Shown piece by piece: positions 40,482-47,849 of a stretch of 64,000 nt of DNA; position 1 is the stretch's first letter, and each line of letters begins with the position of its first letter. Under the pieces are notes generated by a model. That model was not told the DNA's origin and searched no databases. It saw nothing but the letters and a program-made list of their open reading frames with translations. This DNA is from Thermoplasmata archaeon (GTDB lineage: Archaea; Thermoplasmatota; Thermoplasmata; Lutacidiplasmatales; UBA184). Both the position numbers and the translations under genes were made by a program. The DNA lies in contig DAHUZP010000018.1 in the NCBI GenBank assembly GCA_027306505.1, forward strand, positions 62,001 through 126,000. Direction: 5' to 3'.

Positions 40482-40970
40482 CTAGCTCACCGAGACCTTG
40501 CGCTCGGAGACCGGGTTGGCCTTCGGCACGGTCACGGCGAGGACCCCGTCCTGGTAGCGGGCCTCGACCTTGTCGGAGAGCACGTTCTCGGGGAGCTCGA
40601 AGCTCCGGTGGAAGCCCTGGTAGGTGCGCTCGCGCCGGACGTAGTTCTTCTCCTTGGATTCGGTCTCGGTCTCGGTGTCGGACTCCGCGTGGATCACCAG
40701 CGTGTTCCCGCTGACCCGGACGTCGATCTTCTCCTTGGGGACCCCGGGGAGCTCGGTGCGGACCTCGTAGTGCTTCCCCTTGTCCTCGATGTCGGTCAAG
40801 GCAGGGAGGAAGCCCTGGCCCCCGCTCTCGCCCGTGAAGACCTGGCCGAAGGGGAAGAAGAGCTGCCCGTGCAGGTCGTCGAACAGGCTGTCGAAGTGGA
40901 CCCAAGGGTTCGCAGGAGCGGAGATCTCGTGGGGGGTCGCGCTGGTTCTCAGGCTTAGTTTGGTCGTCAT
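40482..40970 (-). CDS. Hsp20/alpha-crystallin small heat-shock protein
   Basis: A 162-residue ATP-independent chaperone that keeps unfolded proteins soluble. The N-terminal arm contains PWVHFDSLFDDLHGQLFFPF. The alpha-crystallin domain (about 58-150) has YEVRTELPGVPKEKIDVRVSGNTLVIHAE, then RSFELPENV and the conserved DGVLAVTVPKANP. The I-x-V anchor is present in a C-terminal VSVS form, which is weak. A short charged loop (SDTETETESKEKNYVRRER) replaces the usual loop between strands. It has a strong TATA box and a hairpin in its leader, suiting heat-regulated expression. Confidence 0.93.
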   Translation of the reverse strand: MTTKLSLRTSATPHEISAPANPWVHFDSLFDDLHGQLFFPFGQVFTGESGGQGFLPALTDIEDKGKHYEVRTELPGVPKEKIDVRVSGNTLVIHAESDTETETESKEKNYVRRERTYQGFHRSFELPENVLSDKVEARYQDGVLAVTVPKANPVSERKVSVS

Positions 40971-40980
40971 GTTCCTTCTC

Positions 40981-41029
40981 GGCCCGAGCTACCGGGCCGT
41001 AATCGGAATGTTAGCGATTGTATAAATGG
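40981..41029 (-). promoter_or_regulatory. Hsp20 promoter and leader hairpin
   Basis: Read on the minus strand, CCATTTATA (41021-41029) is a strong TATA box. The expected leader of about 25 bases contains the inverted repeat GGCCCG/CGGGCC (40981-40998) directly before GAGAAGGAAC and the ATG. It could mask the Shine-Dalgarno. A second TATA-like TTATAAT lies further out, near 41040, facing the other way. Confidence 0.55.
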
Positions 41030-41245
41030 ATTACCTACGTTATAATTGCTTCTCATGCAAGTCCGCATCCGACGCCCTCCCTCTTCCGCCTCCCTTCCTT
41101 CGAGCTCCTCTCTCGGCCCTTGGGCGTCGTTCGCCAGAGGGGCGGCGCGGCACTTTCGATCTGGCCACCCTGCGCGTGCCCGCGGTGGGATGTCGTCAGT
41201 TCCGCCCGGAGCGGGCGCGGGGGGGGTCCCTAGCCGCTGATCCGA

Positions 41246-42330
41246 CTAGAGGTCCAGCCGGCCGGCCTCACGGAGCACCGAGAGGGCGTCCGTCGTGACC
41301 CAGTCGTTCCGTCGGTCCGGCTTCGGCGCCCCCCCAGTCCACGTACTCCCCGTCCCAGTGGATGCGGTCCCACACGCGGTAGTACGTCCCGTCCACGCTC
41401 CAGCCCCCGCCCTGGAGCTCGCCCTCCTCCCGCCAGTCGAGGGCGGCCCCGCATCGAGGGTCCTCGGCCCTCCCGGCGAGGTCGGCCCCCTTGAGCCCTC
41501 CCAGGAGGTCGTAGTGCCAGTATCGCGGGTAGTGAAGTCGCAGGAGGTCCGGGTGGATCACCTTCCCGCTCTGGCGACCGAGGAACAGGCGGCGCGAGAG
41601 GAACACCTCCGCCGCGCGTCGAGCGGCGCTGCGCGCCGCCCGCGATCCCGTCCGGTCGGCGTAGGCAGCGAGACCCATCATCGGGGTGAGCGTCTCCATG
41701 AACGAGGAGGTGTCGGCGGAGGGGCGTCGGTCGCAGTTCCAGCCCCCGTCCGGCCACTGCCACTTCCCGAGGAGCTCCGCGAGCAGGTCCGCGCGCTCGT
41801 CCTCGCGGCCGAGCCTCACGAGCGCGTATAGGGCGTTCCCTTGCTGGGAAGCGCAGCGAGGGTGTCGTCCGTCGATGATCGGGGCCGCTTGGGTCAAGCG
41901 CTCCCGCCCAGAGGGACCAAGGACGTAGCTCCGTTCATAGCCCGGCCTCAGCCATACGGCGAGCTCCTTCTCCCGGAGCGGGAACAGCCTGGGGTCTCCC
42001 GTGGGATAGCCCAGCTCCGAGAGGGAAGCGAGGACCCAGTGCGTGCCCTGCCAATAGCCGTAGACCGCGCGAGACGTGCCCTACCGGAAGCGGGCTCCCT
42101 CGTGAAGGAGCAGCCCCCTCACCCGGGCCGAGCCTCGAACCTCCTGCTCCAGGGCCCTCACCCGGGGGCTCTCCCGAGGTTCTTGGAGGACCCCCACACG
42201 GGGTGCGCCAGCGGATCGCTGGCTCGGGCGAGCGAAGCAGTTCCCGGATCGTCCGGCGGGCCTTCGCAGAGGAGGTCGTGGGCGAGGTCGCGCGCCCTCC
42301 GGCCGCGGACGACGTGAGGGGGGGATAGAA
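41246..42330 (-). pseudogene. Decayed prenyltransferase/squalene-cyclase-like gene
   Basis: The recognisable protein is split over three frames. The longest intact part runs through ALYALVRLGREDERADLLAELLGKWQWPDGGWNCDRR, with the QW-like repeat WPDGGWNCDRRP of the cyclase/prenyltransferase alpha-toroid. Upstream, TIRELLRSPEPAIRWR continues in another frame into VGVLQEPRESPRVRALEQ. An extra C in a CCCC run between them breaks the frame. A TAG (complement of 42081-42083) interrupts the reading inside GARFR*GTSRAVYGYWQGTHW. Near the end, a run of seven G (complement near 41328) shifts the frame. Reading it as six G restores KPDRRNDWVTTDALSVLREAGRL and a stop at 41246. At least three lesions point to a genuine pseudogene rather than one sequencing error. 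Confidence 0.72.
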
Positions 42331-42380
42331 CTGCCCGACCCGCGTGGCCACGGACCGCGCCCAGGAGCCCTCCCCAAGAT

Positions 42381-42387
42381 GTTATCC
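42381..42387 (+). promoter_or_regulatory. Putative box A (GTTATCC) of the VOC-family gene
   Basis: The element is centred about 27 bases before the GTG start at 42411, the usual leaderless spacing here. Confidence 0.45.
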
Positions 42388-42410
42388 CCCACGGGGGGGC
42401 GGGGTCGAGC

Positions 42411-42890
42411 GTGCTGCGCCGCTTGTCGAACATCGCGCTCAAGGTCCCTTCCCTACGGAAGGCGGAGGAGCACTACGTCCGTCTCTTCGACCTCACCGTG
42501 GCCTACCGGGAGATCTCCACGAACGACGGCTGGTACACGCTTCCGGACGGCTCGGGCTGGGACGCGGAAGGGGCCTGGCACCTACGCATCGGCCGCTCCG
42601 TCCTCTTCCGGGAAGGGTTCGTCCTCAGCCTGGAGGCCCGGGACCGCGTGGTCCCGGGCGACCGTCTCGACCGGATCGGGCTCGAGGGGGACGAAGGGGA
42701 GATCCGGCGGCTGGAGCGCCTGGTCTGGGGCCTGGGCGGTCAGGTCCTCAGCAAGGGTGGGGACTCGCTCTTCTTCGAGGACGCTTACGCGGTGCGATGG
42801 GAGGTCTCCGCCGGCCGGTTCGCCGACCCGTGGGAGATGAGCCTCGGGGTCCGCGCGGGCCGCTGGTTCCGCGACCCCAACCGCGCCTAG
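42411..42890 (+). CDS. VOC-superfamily (glyoxalase/dioxygenase-fold) protein
   Basis: A 159-residue soluble protein with the paired beta-alpha-beta-beta-beta layout of the VOC fold. The N-terminal module starts RRLSNIALKVPSLRKAEEHYVRLFDL, typical of glyoxalase-like modules, and the second module includes SLFFEDAYAVRWEV. It lacks the full His/Glu metal triad in the positions I can see, so it may bind a ligand without catalysis. The GTG start agrees with the promoter spacing. It is divergent from the pseudogene and convergent with the ABC exporter operon. Confidence 0.7.
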   Translation: MLRRLSNIALKVPSLRKAEEHYVRLFDLTVAYREISTNDGWYTLPDGSGWDAEGAWHLRIGRSVLFREGFVLSLEARDRVVPGDRLDRIGLEGDEGEIRRLERLVWGLGGQVLSKGGDSLFFEDAYAVRWEVSAGRFADPWEMSLGVRAGRWFRDPNRA

Positions 42891-42915
42891 GGAGCCGCTC
42901 GAAGCACGAGGAGGC

Positions 42916-43773
42916 TCAGGGCTCCTCGTTGGGAGCCCCGTGGTTCTCCGTCTCGGGCCCCGACGGGTCCATCCCGACGCCGTCGTCCTCCCTCCATCGG
43001 TACAGCCAGAGCGCGAGCCCGAGGGCTACGACCGACATGACGGAGAGGAGCAGCACGTCCAGCTCGTAGTGGCCGATCCCCGGGGAGGGAGAGAGGAGTC
43101 CGAGCTCCCCCTTCGCGAGCTCGGCGGCGTAGGTCCCGGGCAGGAACCGGGCCGCGTCCTGCCAGAGAGGAGGCAGGATGCTGATCGGATAGTAGAGCGG
43201 AGAGATCATGCCCACCGCGGTGAAGGCGAGGTTCCCGACCGGCCAGACCTCCCGACGGGAGCGGATCCGGCTCGAGATGGTGATCCCGACCGCGGCGAAG
43301 AGCACCCAGAGGAGGAGCACCACCGCGAGCAGGACGAACCACCCCGTGATCGGGATGGACACTCCCGGTTGCACCGCGAGGAGGACCGAGAGGACCAGGA
43401 GCGCGGGGGAGGCCGCGATGAGGTTCGAGACCGCGATCCCGAGCAGGTAGCGGAACTTCCCCATGGGGGAAGCGACGAAGAGGTCCTGCAGCGCGTTCTC
43501 GATCCGGTACCACGCGGAGTCGCCGAGCACCCAGTTCCCGGTGTTCTGGGCCGTGAAGAGCATCGCTCCCACGATCTCCCCGGGGAAGTCCGCGTCGGGG
43601 GAGATCAAGCGGAGGAAGTAGAGGAAGATGAACGGGATCAGCACCGGGGCGATCGCGACCGCCGGGTTCCGGGAGATCCACCGCCACCCGATGATGCTCC
43701 AGGCCGGGAGCACGCGACCGTGCCGGGGGATTGAGGAGAAGTCCTGGGCGACGGGCAGGGAGGGAGCGGCCAT
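42916..43773 (-). CDS. ABC-2 type transporter permease (last gene of a three-gene exporter operon)
   Basis: A 285-residue membrane protein with six hydrophobic segments. Landmarks are SIIGWRWISRNPAVAIAPVLIPFIFLYFL at the first helix, a cytoplasmic helix with SPMGKFRYLLGIAVSNLIAA, and AVGITISSRIRSRREVWPVGNLAFTAVGMISP, a typical ABC-2 core. The ATG at 43773 follows the other permease gene by 5 bases. With its partner it would form a heterodimeric channel driven by the ATPase at 44575. Substrates of this family range from lipids to drugs. Confidence 0.85.
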   Translation of the reverse strand: MAAPSLPVAQDFSSIPRHGRVLPAWSIIGWRWISRNPAVAIAPVLIPFIFLYFLRLISPDADFPGEIVGAMLFTAQNTGNWVLGDSAWYRIENALQDLFVASPMGKFRYLLGIAVSNLIAASPALLVLSVLLAVQPGVSIPITGWFVLLAVVLLLWVLFAAVGITISSRIRSRREVWPVGNLAFTAVGMISPLYYPISILPPLWQDAARFLPGTYAAELAKGELGLLSPSPGIGHYELDVLLLSVMSVVALGLALWLYRWREDDGVGMDPSGPETENHGAPNEEP

Positions 43774-43778
43774 GCCCC

Positions 43779-44588
43779 TCACGGCTCCCGGGCCATCCGG
43801 CGGGCCCAATGCACGGCGAAGGCAAAGGTCGCGAGCGCGAAGAACGTGAGCGAGCCCGCGGCGGTCAGGACCTCCCCCGTGGAGAGCGGGGTGAGGCCCT
43901 CCGCCCACGTGATGAGCGCCGCCGCCGCGCTGGGGGGGACCAGGAGACCCGCGGGCACCACCGCCGCGGGGATGATCGCCTTCCAGACCACGAAGGGATA
44001 GAAGACCGGGGGGAGGACCCCGAAGGCGTTGTAGAACAGGCTCGAGTACGGCCAGATCGCACGCGAATCGTGGAAGAGCGTAGAGAACGTGTAGCCCAGG
44101 GAGGCCGCGAAGAGCCAGATCGCGACCAGGCTCAGCGCGAAGACCCCCGCCGCGAGGAGGCCCATCGGGTGGACGATCTCCGCGAGCACGACCAGGACGA
44201 CGACCGGGGGGAGGTAGGCGATCATGATGCCGGCGGCGATGCCCAGGAAGTAGGCCTCAGGGGTGAGAGGCGAGGCATGGTAGAGCTCGGTGAGCCGGTG
44301 ATCGATCCGGATGTAGGCCGCCTCGTTGGTGACCCGCTCCCCGATCTGGAAGACCGAGAAGATGACCGCCCCCACCATGGCGAAGGGGAGGATCGACCGG
44401 TCCAGGAGCCAGACGAAGACGATGAACACCGTCTGGACGATCATGGAGGTCGCGAGGGCGAGCGTCTCGTGCGTCTGCACGCGCACCTCCGTCTCCGTGA
44501 AGCCACGGGCCCCCTGCCAGCGCGAGCGGAGGGACCTCGCCCCCGTGGTCACATCGAGGGGTGGGAAGCTCGCCTCAGCTCCCGACAT
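43779..44588 (-). CDS. ABC-2 type transporter permease
   Basis: A 269-residue membrane protein with six hydrophobic segments. A soluble N-terminus (TGARSLRSRWQGARGFTETEVRVQTHETLALATS) leads into the first helix, and the coupling region is RIDHRLTELYHASPLTPEAYFLGIAAG. LFHDSRAIWPYSSLFYNAFGVLPPVFYP is an ABC-2 hallmark. Its start overlaps the ATPase stop by 14 bases, so translation is coupled. The two permeases are unlike each other, which suggests a heterodimer. Confidence 0.85.
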   Translation of the reverse strand: MSGAEASFPPLDVTTGARSLRSRWQGARGFTETEVRVQTHETLALATSMIVQTVFIVFVWLLDRSILPFAMVGAVIFSVFQIGERVTNEAAYIRIDHRLTELYHASPLTPEAYFLGIAAGIMIAYLPPVVVLVVLAEIVHPMGLLAAGVFALSLVAIWLFAASLGYTFSTLFHDSRAIWPYSSLFYNAFGVLPPVFYPFVVWKAIIPAAVVPAGLLVPPSAAAALITWAEGLTPLSTGEVLTAAGSLTFFALATFAFAVHWARRMAREP

Positions 44589-45528
44589 GCTCCTCTCCTT
44601 CGATGGAGCGGCCCACCAGGCGGAGGAACGCTTCCTCGAGCGTGACCGGTCCCACCGTCGCGGCGAGCTTGCGACGCAGCGCGATCGCGAGCAGCTCCTC
44701 CATCCGCTCGGGGGAGGTGATGATGTGGAGCGACTGGTCGTCCTCCATGATCCGTCCCGTGCCCTGCACTTCCGCGCGCAGGGCCTTCGCGTCGGGGAAC
44801 GGTCCCCGGAAGCTCACCCTGAGCGTCCCGCCGGTCGATCGCTTGAGGTCCTCCGAGGTCCCCTGCCCCACCACCTGGCCGCGGTCGATGACATAGAGGC
44901 GGTCGGAGAGCACGTCGGCCTCGTCGAGGTAGTGGGTGGTGAGCAGGATCGTTGAGCCCATCCGCGTGAGCCGCCGCAAGGACTCCCAGACCCCCCGGCG
45001 CGCGAAGGGATCGAGGCCGATCGTGGGCTCGTCCAAGAAGAGCAGCGGCGCCTGCGTCGCGATGACGGTCGCCACCATCGCCCGCTGCTTCTGACCGCCG
45101 GAGAGCGTCGCGTTCAGGCGATCCGCGACCTCCTCGAGGGCCATCAGCCCGAGCGCCTCCTCTGTCCGGCTCTTCGCCGTCTCCCGCTGGAACCCCCGGG
45201 ACCGCAGGTACGTGTAGATCTGCTCGCGGGGGGTGAGGTGGAAGAACGGCTTGCCCTCCTGCGGCACCACCGCGATGAGAGGGCGGACCCCCTCCGGGTC
45301 GCGCACCACGTCCCGTCCGAAGACCTCGACGCGGCCCGAGGACGGCATGAGGAGGGTGGAGGCGATACGGAGGAAGGTGGTCTTGCCGGCCCCGTTCCGG
45401 CCGAGCAGCGAGACCCTCTCACCGCGCCCGACGCGGAGCGAGACGCCCGAGAGCGCCTCGACCGGAGGCTGCCCGCGGGCCCGGTAGGTCTTGCGGACCC
45501 CGGCGGCCGAGATAGCGTCCTCTGGCAT
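44575..45528 (-). CDS. ABC-2 exporter ATP-binding protein
   Basis: A 317-residue ATPase with Walker A GRNGAGKTT, canonical signature LSGGQKQRAMVA, Walker B LLFLDEPTIGLDP and H-loop LTTHYLDEADVLSD. The C-terminal extension (VSFRGPFPDAKALRAEVQG, then MEELLAIALRRKLAA) is the DrrA-like domain. The ATG at 45528 is supported by a TATA box about 29 bases upstream. It is the first gene of the ATPase-permease-permease operon and looks like a drug/lipid exporter of the DrrA type. Confidence 0.92.
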   Translation of the reverse strand: MPEDAISAAGVRKTYRARGQPPVEALSGVSLRVGRGERVSLLGRNGAGKTTFLRIASTLLMPSSGRVEVFGRDVVRDPEGVRPLIAVVPQEGKPFFHLTPREQIYTYLRSRGFQRETAKSRTEEALGLMALEEVADRLNATLSGGQKQRAMVATVIATQAPLLFLDEPTIGLDPFARRGVWESLRRLTRMGSTILLTTHYLDEADVLSDRLYVIDRGQVVGQGTSEDLKRSTGGTLRVSFRGPFPDAKALRAEVQGTGRIMEDDQSLHIITSPERMEELLAIALRRKLAATVGPVTLEEAFLRLVGRSIEGEEHVGS

Positions 45529-45551
45529 GACGCGAAGATTCACAGGTCGAC

Positions 45552-45561
45552 GGTATAAATG
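45552..45561 (-). promoter_or_regulatory. TATA box (CATTTATACC) of the ABC-2 exporter operon
   Basis: A strong AT-rich box on the minus strand, centred about 29 bases before the ATG at 45528. Confidence 0.6.
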
Positions 45562-45664
45562 ACTAGGCGCGCGAACCATTGTTCTCGCCGAGAGCGCTCC
45601 GGGAGGCTGCGCTCCCCCGAGCCTCGGTCCCCTCTGCCCGTCCCTCCTTGGGCAGGCGTCTCGA

Positions 45665-46699
45665 TCAGTCCGGTCCGATGGCGCGGGAGAGCCGCTGGGC
45701 CATCTCCACCGCGCTCTCCAGGTTGTGGTGCGAGACCTGCTCGACGTTGAGGCCGAGGGGGACCCGGATCCCGTGCTGCCGGACGAAGCTCGAGATCTCC
45801 TTCCAGACCCGGACCGCGATGTCGATGGAGCGGTCCTTCGCGGCCTCCAGGTCGTGGGAGAAGAGGCTCTCCTCCACGACCTCGGGAACCTCCGCTCCCA
45901 GCCACCGGACGAACTCCAGGTCGTGGATGTCGGAGATCGGGGCGAGGCTGATGATCACGGTGAGGGGTGCGATCTCGAACTCCCGGCAGAGCCGGTCATA
46001 CTCGGTGAGCAGGCCCTTCAGGCTGTCCGTATCGAAGAGGATCTGGGTCGTCGCGAACCGGACCCCGGAGAGGGTCTTGGTGAACAGACGCTCCGCTTCA
46101 TGAGGACGCGACGGGATCGCGATCGACCCCACCAGCCCCTCGGGGACCGTCAAGGAGCGGTAGAGGTGGGAGACCATCCCGGCCGCTTCGACGACCCCTG
46201 GGCCGGGGTACTTGCGGAGGGAGCTCGCCCCTCCCACCAGGACCACGTTGCGGACCTGGTGCTTCACCACGGTCTCCCGTGCCCATCGCACGAAGGCACC
46301 GCGGGAGGACGAATGGACGACCACCTTGTTCACGACGATGTCGCGGGGGACGAGCGGCCGCAGGAGCTCCGCGAAGGTGCGGGGGTCCATGTTGCGGTAG
46401 AAGGGCTGTCCCATGTGGTTCTCGTCCAGCACCTCGGGGATGTTGATCGCGGAGAGGCGGTGGAGGTTTCGGAGGGGGGCCTCGAGCTTCGAGAGGAGCG
46501 CATCGACCGACCGGGGGTTCGCCCGGCGCACCGGGGGGACCGCCTCGAAGAGCAGAGGGGTCCGCTCGAGGAAATGAGAGAGAGGTTTCACGCCGGACAG
46601 GGAGCTTCCCTTCCGCCGCCCGGACGAAGCCCCGCCTCTTGGGCCCTCGTTCCCATGTGTTGCGTCGGGCGCAAGCGATGACGGGCCTCCTCGGGGCAT
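45665..46699 (-). CDS. Methylenetetrahydrofolate reductase-family protein
   Basis: A predicted flavin-dependent reductase of a methylene-pterin C1 carrier (TIM barrel). The MetF pattern runs LLFEAVPPVRRANPRS, INIPEVLDENHM, VNKVVVHSSSR, RNVVLVGGASS and YPGPGVVEAAGM, then VRFATTQILFDTDSLKGLL and PLTVIISLAPISD. It fits the MetF fold but is divergent, and the electron donor and pterin cannot be read. The ATG at 46699 gives 344 residues. The first 36 residues are disordered, and a GTG at 46591 (308 residues) is the alternative. It shares a 53-base divergent promoter region containing a palindrome with the next gene. Confidence 0.8.
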   Translation of the reverse strand: MPRGGPSSLAPDATHGNEGPRGGASSGRRKGSSLSGVKPLSHFLERTPLLFEAVPPVRRANPRSVDALLSKLEAPLRNLHRLSAINIPEVLDENHMGQPFYRNMDPRTFAELLRPLVPRDIVVNKVVVHSSSRGAFVRWARETVVKHQVRNVVLVGGASSLRKYPGPGVVEAAGMVSHLYRSLTVPEGLVGSIAIPSRPHEAERLFTKTLSGVRFATTQILFDTDSLKGLLTEYDRLCREFEIAPLTVIISLAPISDIHDLEFVRWLGAEVPEVVEESLFSHDLEAAKDRSIDIAVRVWKEISSFVRQHGIRVPLGLNVEQVSHHNLESAVEMAQRLSRAIGPD

Positions 46700-46721
46700 G
46701 CTCCTCTGGTCGAGGGGGTGG

Positions 46722-46733
46722 ACGTTTCAACGT
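46722..46733. promoter_or_regulatory. Palindrome ACGTTTCAACGT in a divergent promoter
   Basis: This AT-richer inverted repeat (ACGTT-TC-AACGT) lies about 25 bases from both the MetF-like ATG (46699) and the plus-strand ATG (46753). It could be a shared operator or the paired boxes of two leaderless promoters. Confidence 0.4.
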
Positions 46734-46752
46734 TTGGGTCCATGGCTGTCCG

Positions 46753-47214
46753 ATGGTCCCGACCTCCCGTTCCCACCCCCAGGTAGGGAGGAAGGACGAG
46801 GAGGAGGACGACGAGGAAGAGCGGCCGACCGCTGGCGAGCTCCTCTCCCCCCTTCCCGCCTGGCCGAGGGAGTGGGTGCAGCGCCTGGGGCGTGAAGCGG
46901 AAGACCTCGGGGCCCGCTCTCAGGTCCAGCGCTCCCGGGGGAGCGCGGACTGGGAGCTCTGCTGGCTGCTCGATCGACGTCCCTTCATGACGTTCCGCCT
47001 CACCCCTCAGGGCGTACGGGTCCTTCTCGCGGTCCCGGAACGGGCGGTGGTGCTCTGGCTCCAGGGCCCTTCCGACGACGAGGAGTTCCGACGGGACCTG
47101 CTTCGGGCATCGCTTCGAAGGGGCCTGCGGAAGGTCGAGGTCGGGCTGGGGAGCGCGGTCCGGGCACGCGCCGTCTCGGACCTGCTCCGGATCGTCGCCC
47201 GCGTCGGTCCCTAG
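46753..47214 (+). CDS. Small protein of unknown function (153 aa)
   Basis: After an acidic N-terminal stretch (VGRKDEEEDDEEERPTAG) the product has a compact alpha/beta domain. It contains LPAWPREWVQRLGREAEDL, DWELCWLLDRRPFMTFRLTPQGVRVLLAVP and DEEFRRDLLRASLRRGLRKVEVGL. The pattern recalls small DUF3788-like proteins, but I am not certain. There are no catalytic motifs and no membrane segments. The ATG at 46753 is chosen because the upstream part of the frame looks non-coding. Confidence 0.6.
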   Translation: MVPTSRSHPQVGRKDEEEDDEEERPTAGELLSPLPAWPREWVQRLGREAEDLGARSQVQRSRGSADWELCWLLDRRPFMTFRLTPQGVRVLLAVPERAVVLWLQGPSDDEEFRRDLLRASLRRGLRKVEVGLGSAVRARAVSDLLRIVARVGP

Positions 47215-47255
47215 GCATGGCGGGCGAGGTCGGCTCTCGACCGACCACGGTCCCG

Positions 47256-47726
47256 TCAGGCGAAGTGCTTCCGCACGGCGATCAGGTAGGCCAGGAGGAG
47301 CCCCCAGAGGACCACGGTGAAGAGGTCCGTGGGGGGCAGCCAGGCCCAGACAAAGAGCAGGACCACGACGACCGCCGTGGTGTAGAGGGCCCAGGCCTCC
47401 GTGTCCCAGAGCCCACGGGCGACCGCTAGCAGGACGATCCCCAGGATGAAGTAGAACGCTCCCGCGATGACGAGGCTCCCGACGACCGAGTTGGAGAGCC
47501 CTCCGGCATAGATGTGCAGGATCCCCAGGCCCCAGAGCAGGCCGAAGAGCCCGACGAAGAGCAAGAAGATCCCGACCAGCGCGACCAGCACCGCAAGAAG
47601 GCCCACCAAGATGGGCAGCTTGCGGGTCGGAGGGTAGGGGGCGGTCGCGTAGGGATTGCCGCCGTAGGGAGAGCTCCCGTAGGTCGACCTGGAGCTGGGG
47701 GGCCGAGAGAACGGAGGAAGATCCAC
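47256..47726 (-). CDS. Four-helix membrane protein of unknown function
   Basis: A 156-residue protein with a Tyr/Pro-rich N-terminal tail (TYGSSPYGGNPYATAPYPP). Four hydrophobic helices follow, starting with ILVGLLAVLVALVGIFLLFVGLF. It resembles small DUF-type membrane proteins with four helices that are common in archaea and bacteria. No charged active-site residues lie within the helices. It is divergent from thrS by about 120 bases, and GTAAACGTTTGCC near 47781 lies between them. Confidence 0.7.
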   Translation of the reverse strand: MDLPPFSRPPSSRSTYGSSPYGGNPYATAPYPPTRKLPILVGLLAVLVALVGIFLLFVGLFGLLWGLGILHIYAGGLSNSVVGSLVIAGAFYFILGIVLLAVARGLWDTEAWALYTTAVVVVLLFVWAWLPPTDLFTVVLWGLLLAYLIAVRKHFA

Positions 47727-47813
47727 GGGGTACCTGGGCGGTCGGGTCCCGACCTGCCCACCCAGAGCTGTCCCGGGCTCGTAAACGTTTGCCGTGCAGG
47801 CGTTCCCCTGTCA

Positions 47814-47822
47814 GTATTTATC
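47814..47822 (+). promoter_or_regulatory. TATA box (GTATTTATC) of thrS
   Basis: Centred about 32 bases before the ATG at 47850, with no Shine-Dalgarno. It supports 47850 over the far longer open frame. Confidence 0.55.
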
Positions 47823-47849
47823 CCCCCTACGCTCGCGGCTTCGCTGGCC

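Noticed and set aside
42081-42083. In-frame TAG read as pyrrolysine
   Set aside because: No pyrrolysine genes are visible, and the gene carries two other lesions, so simple decay explains the stop better.
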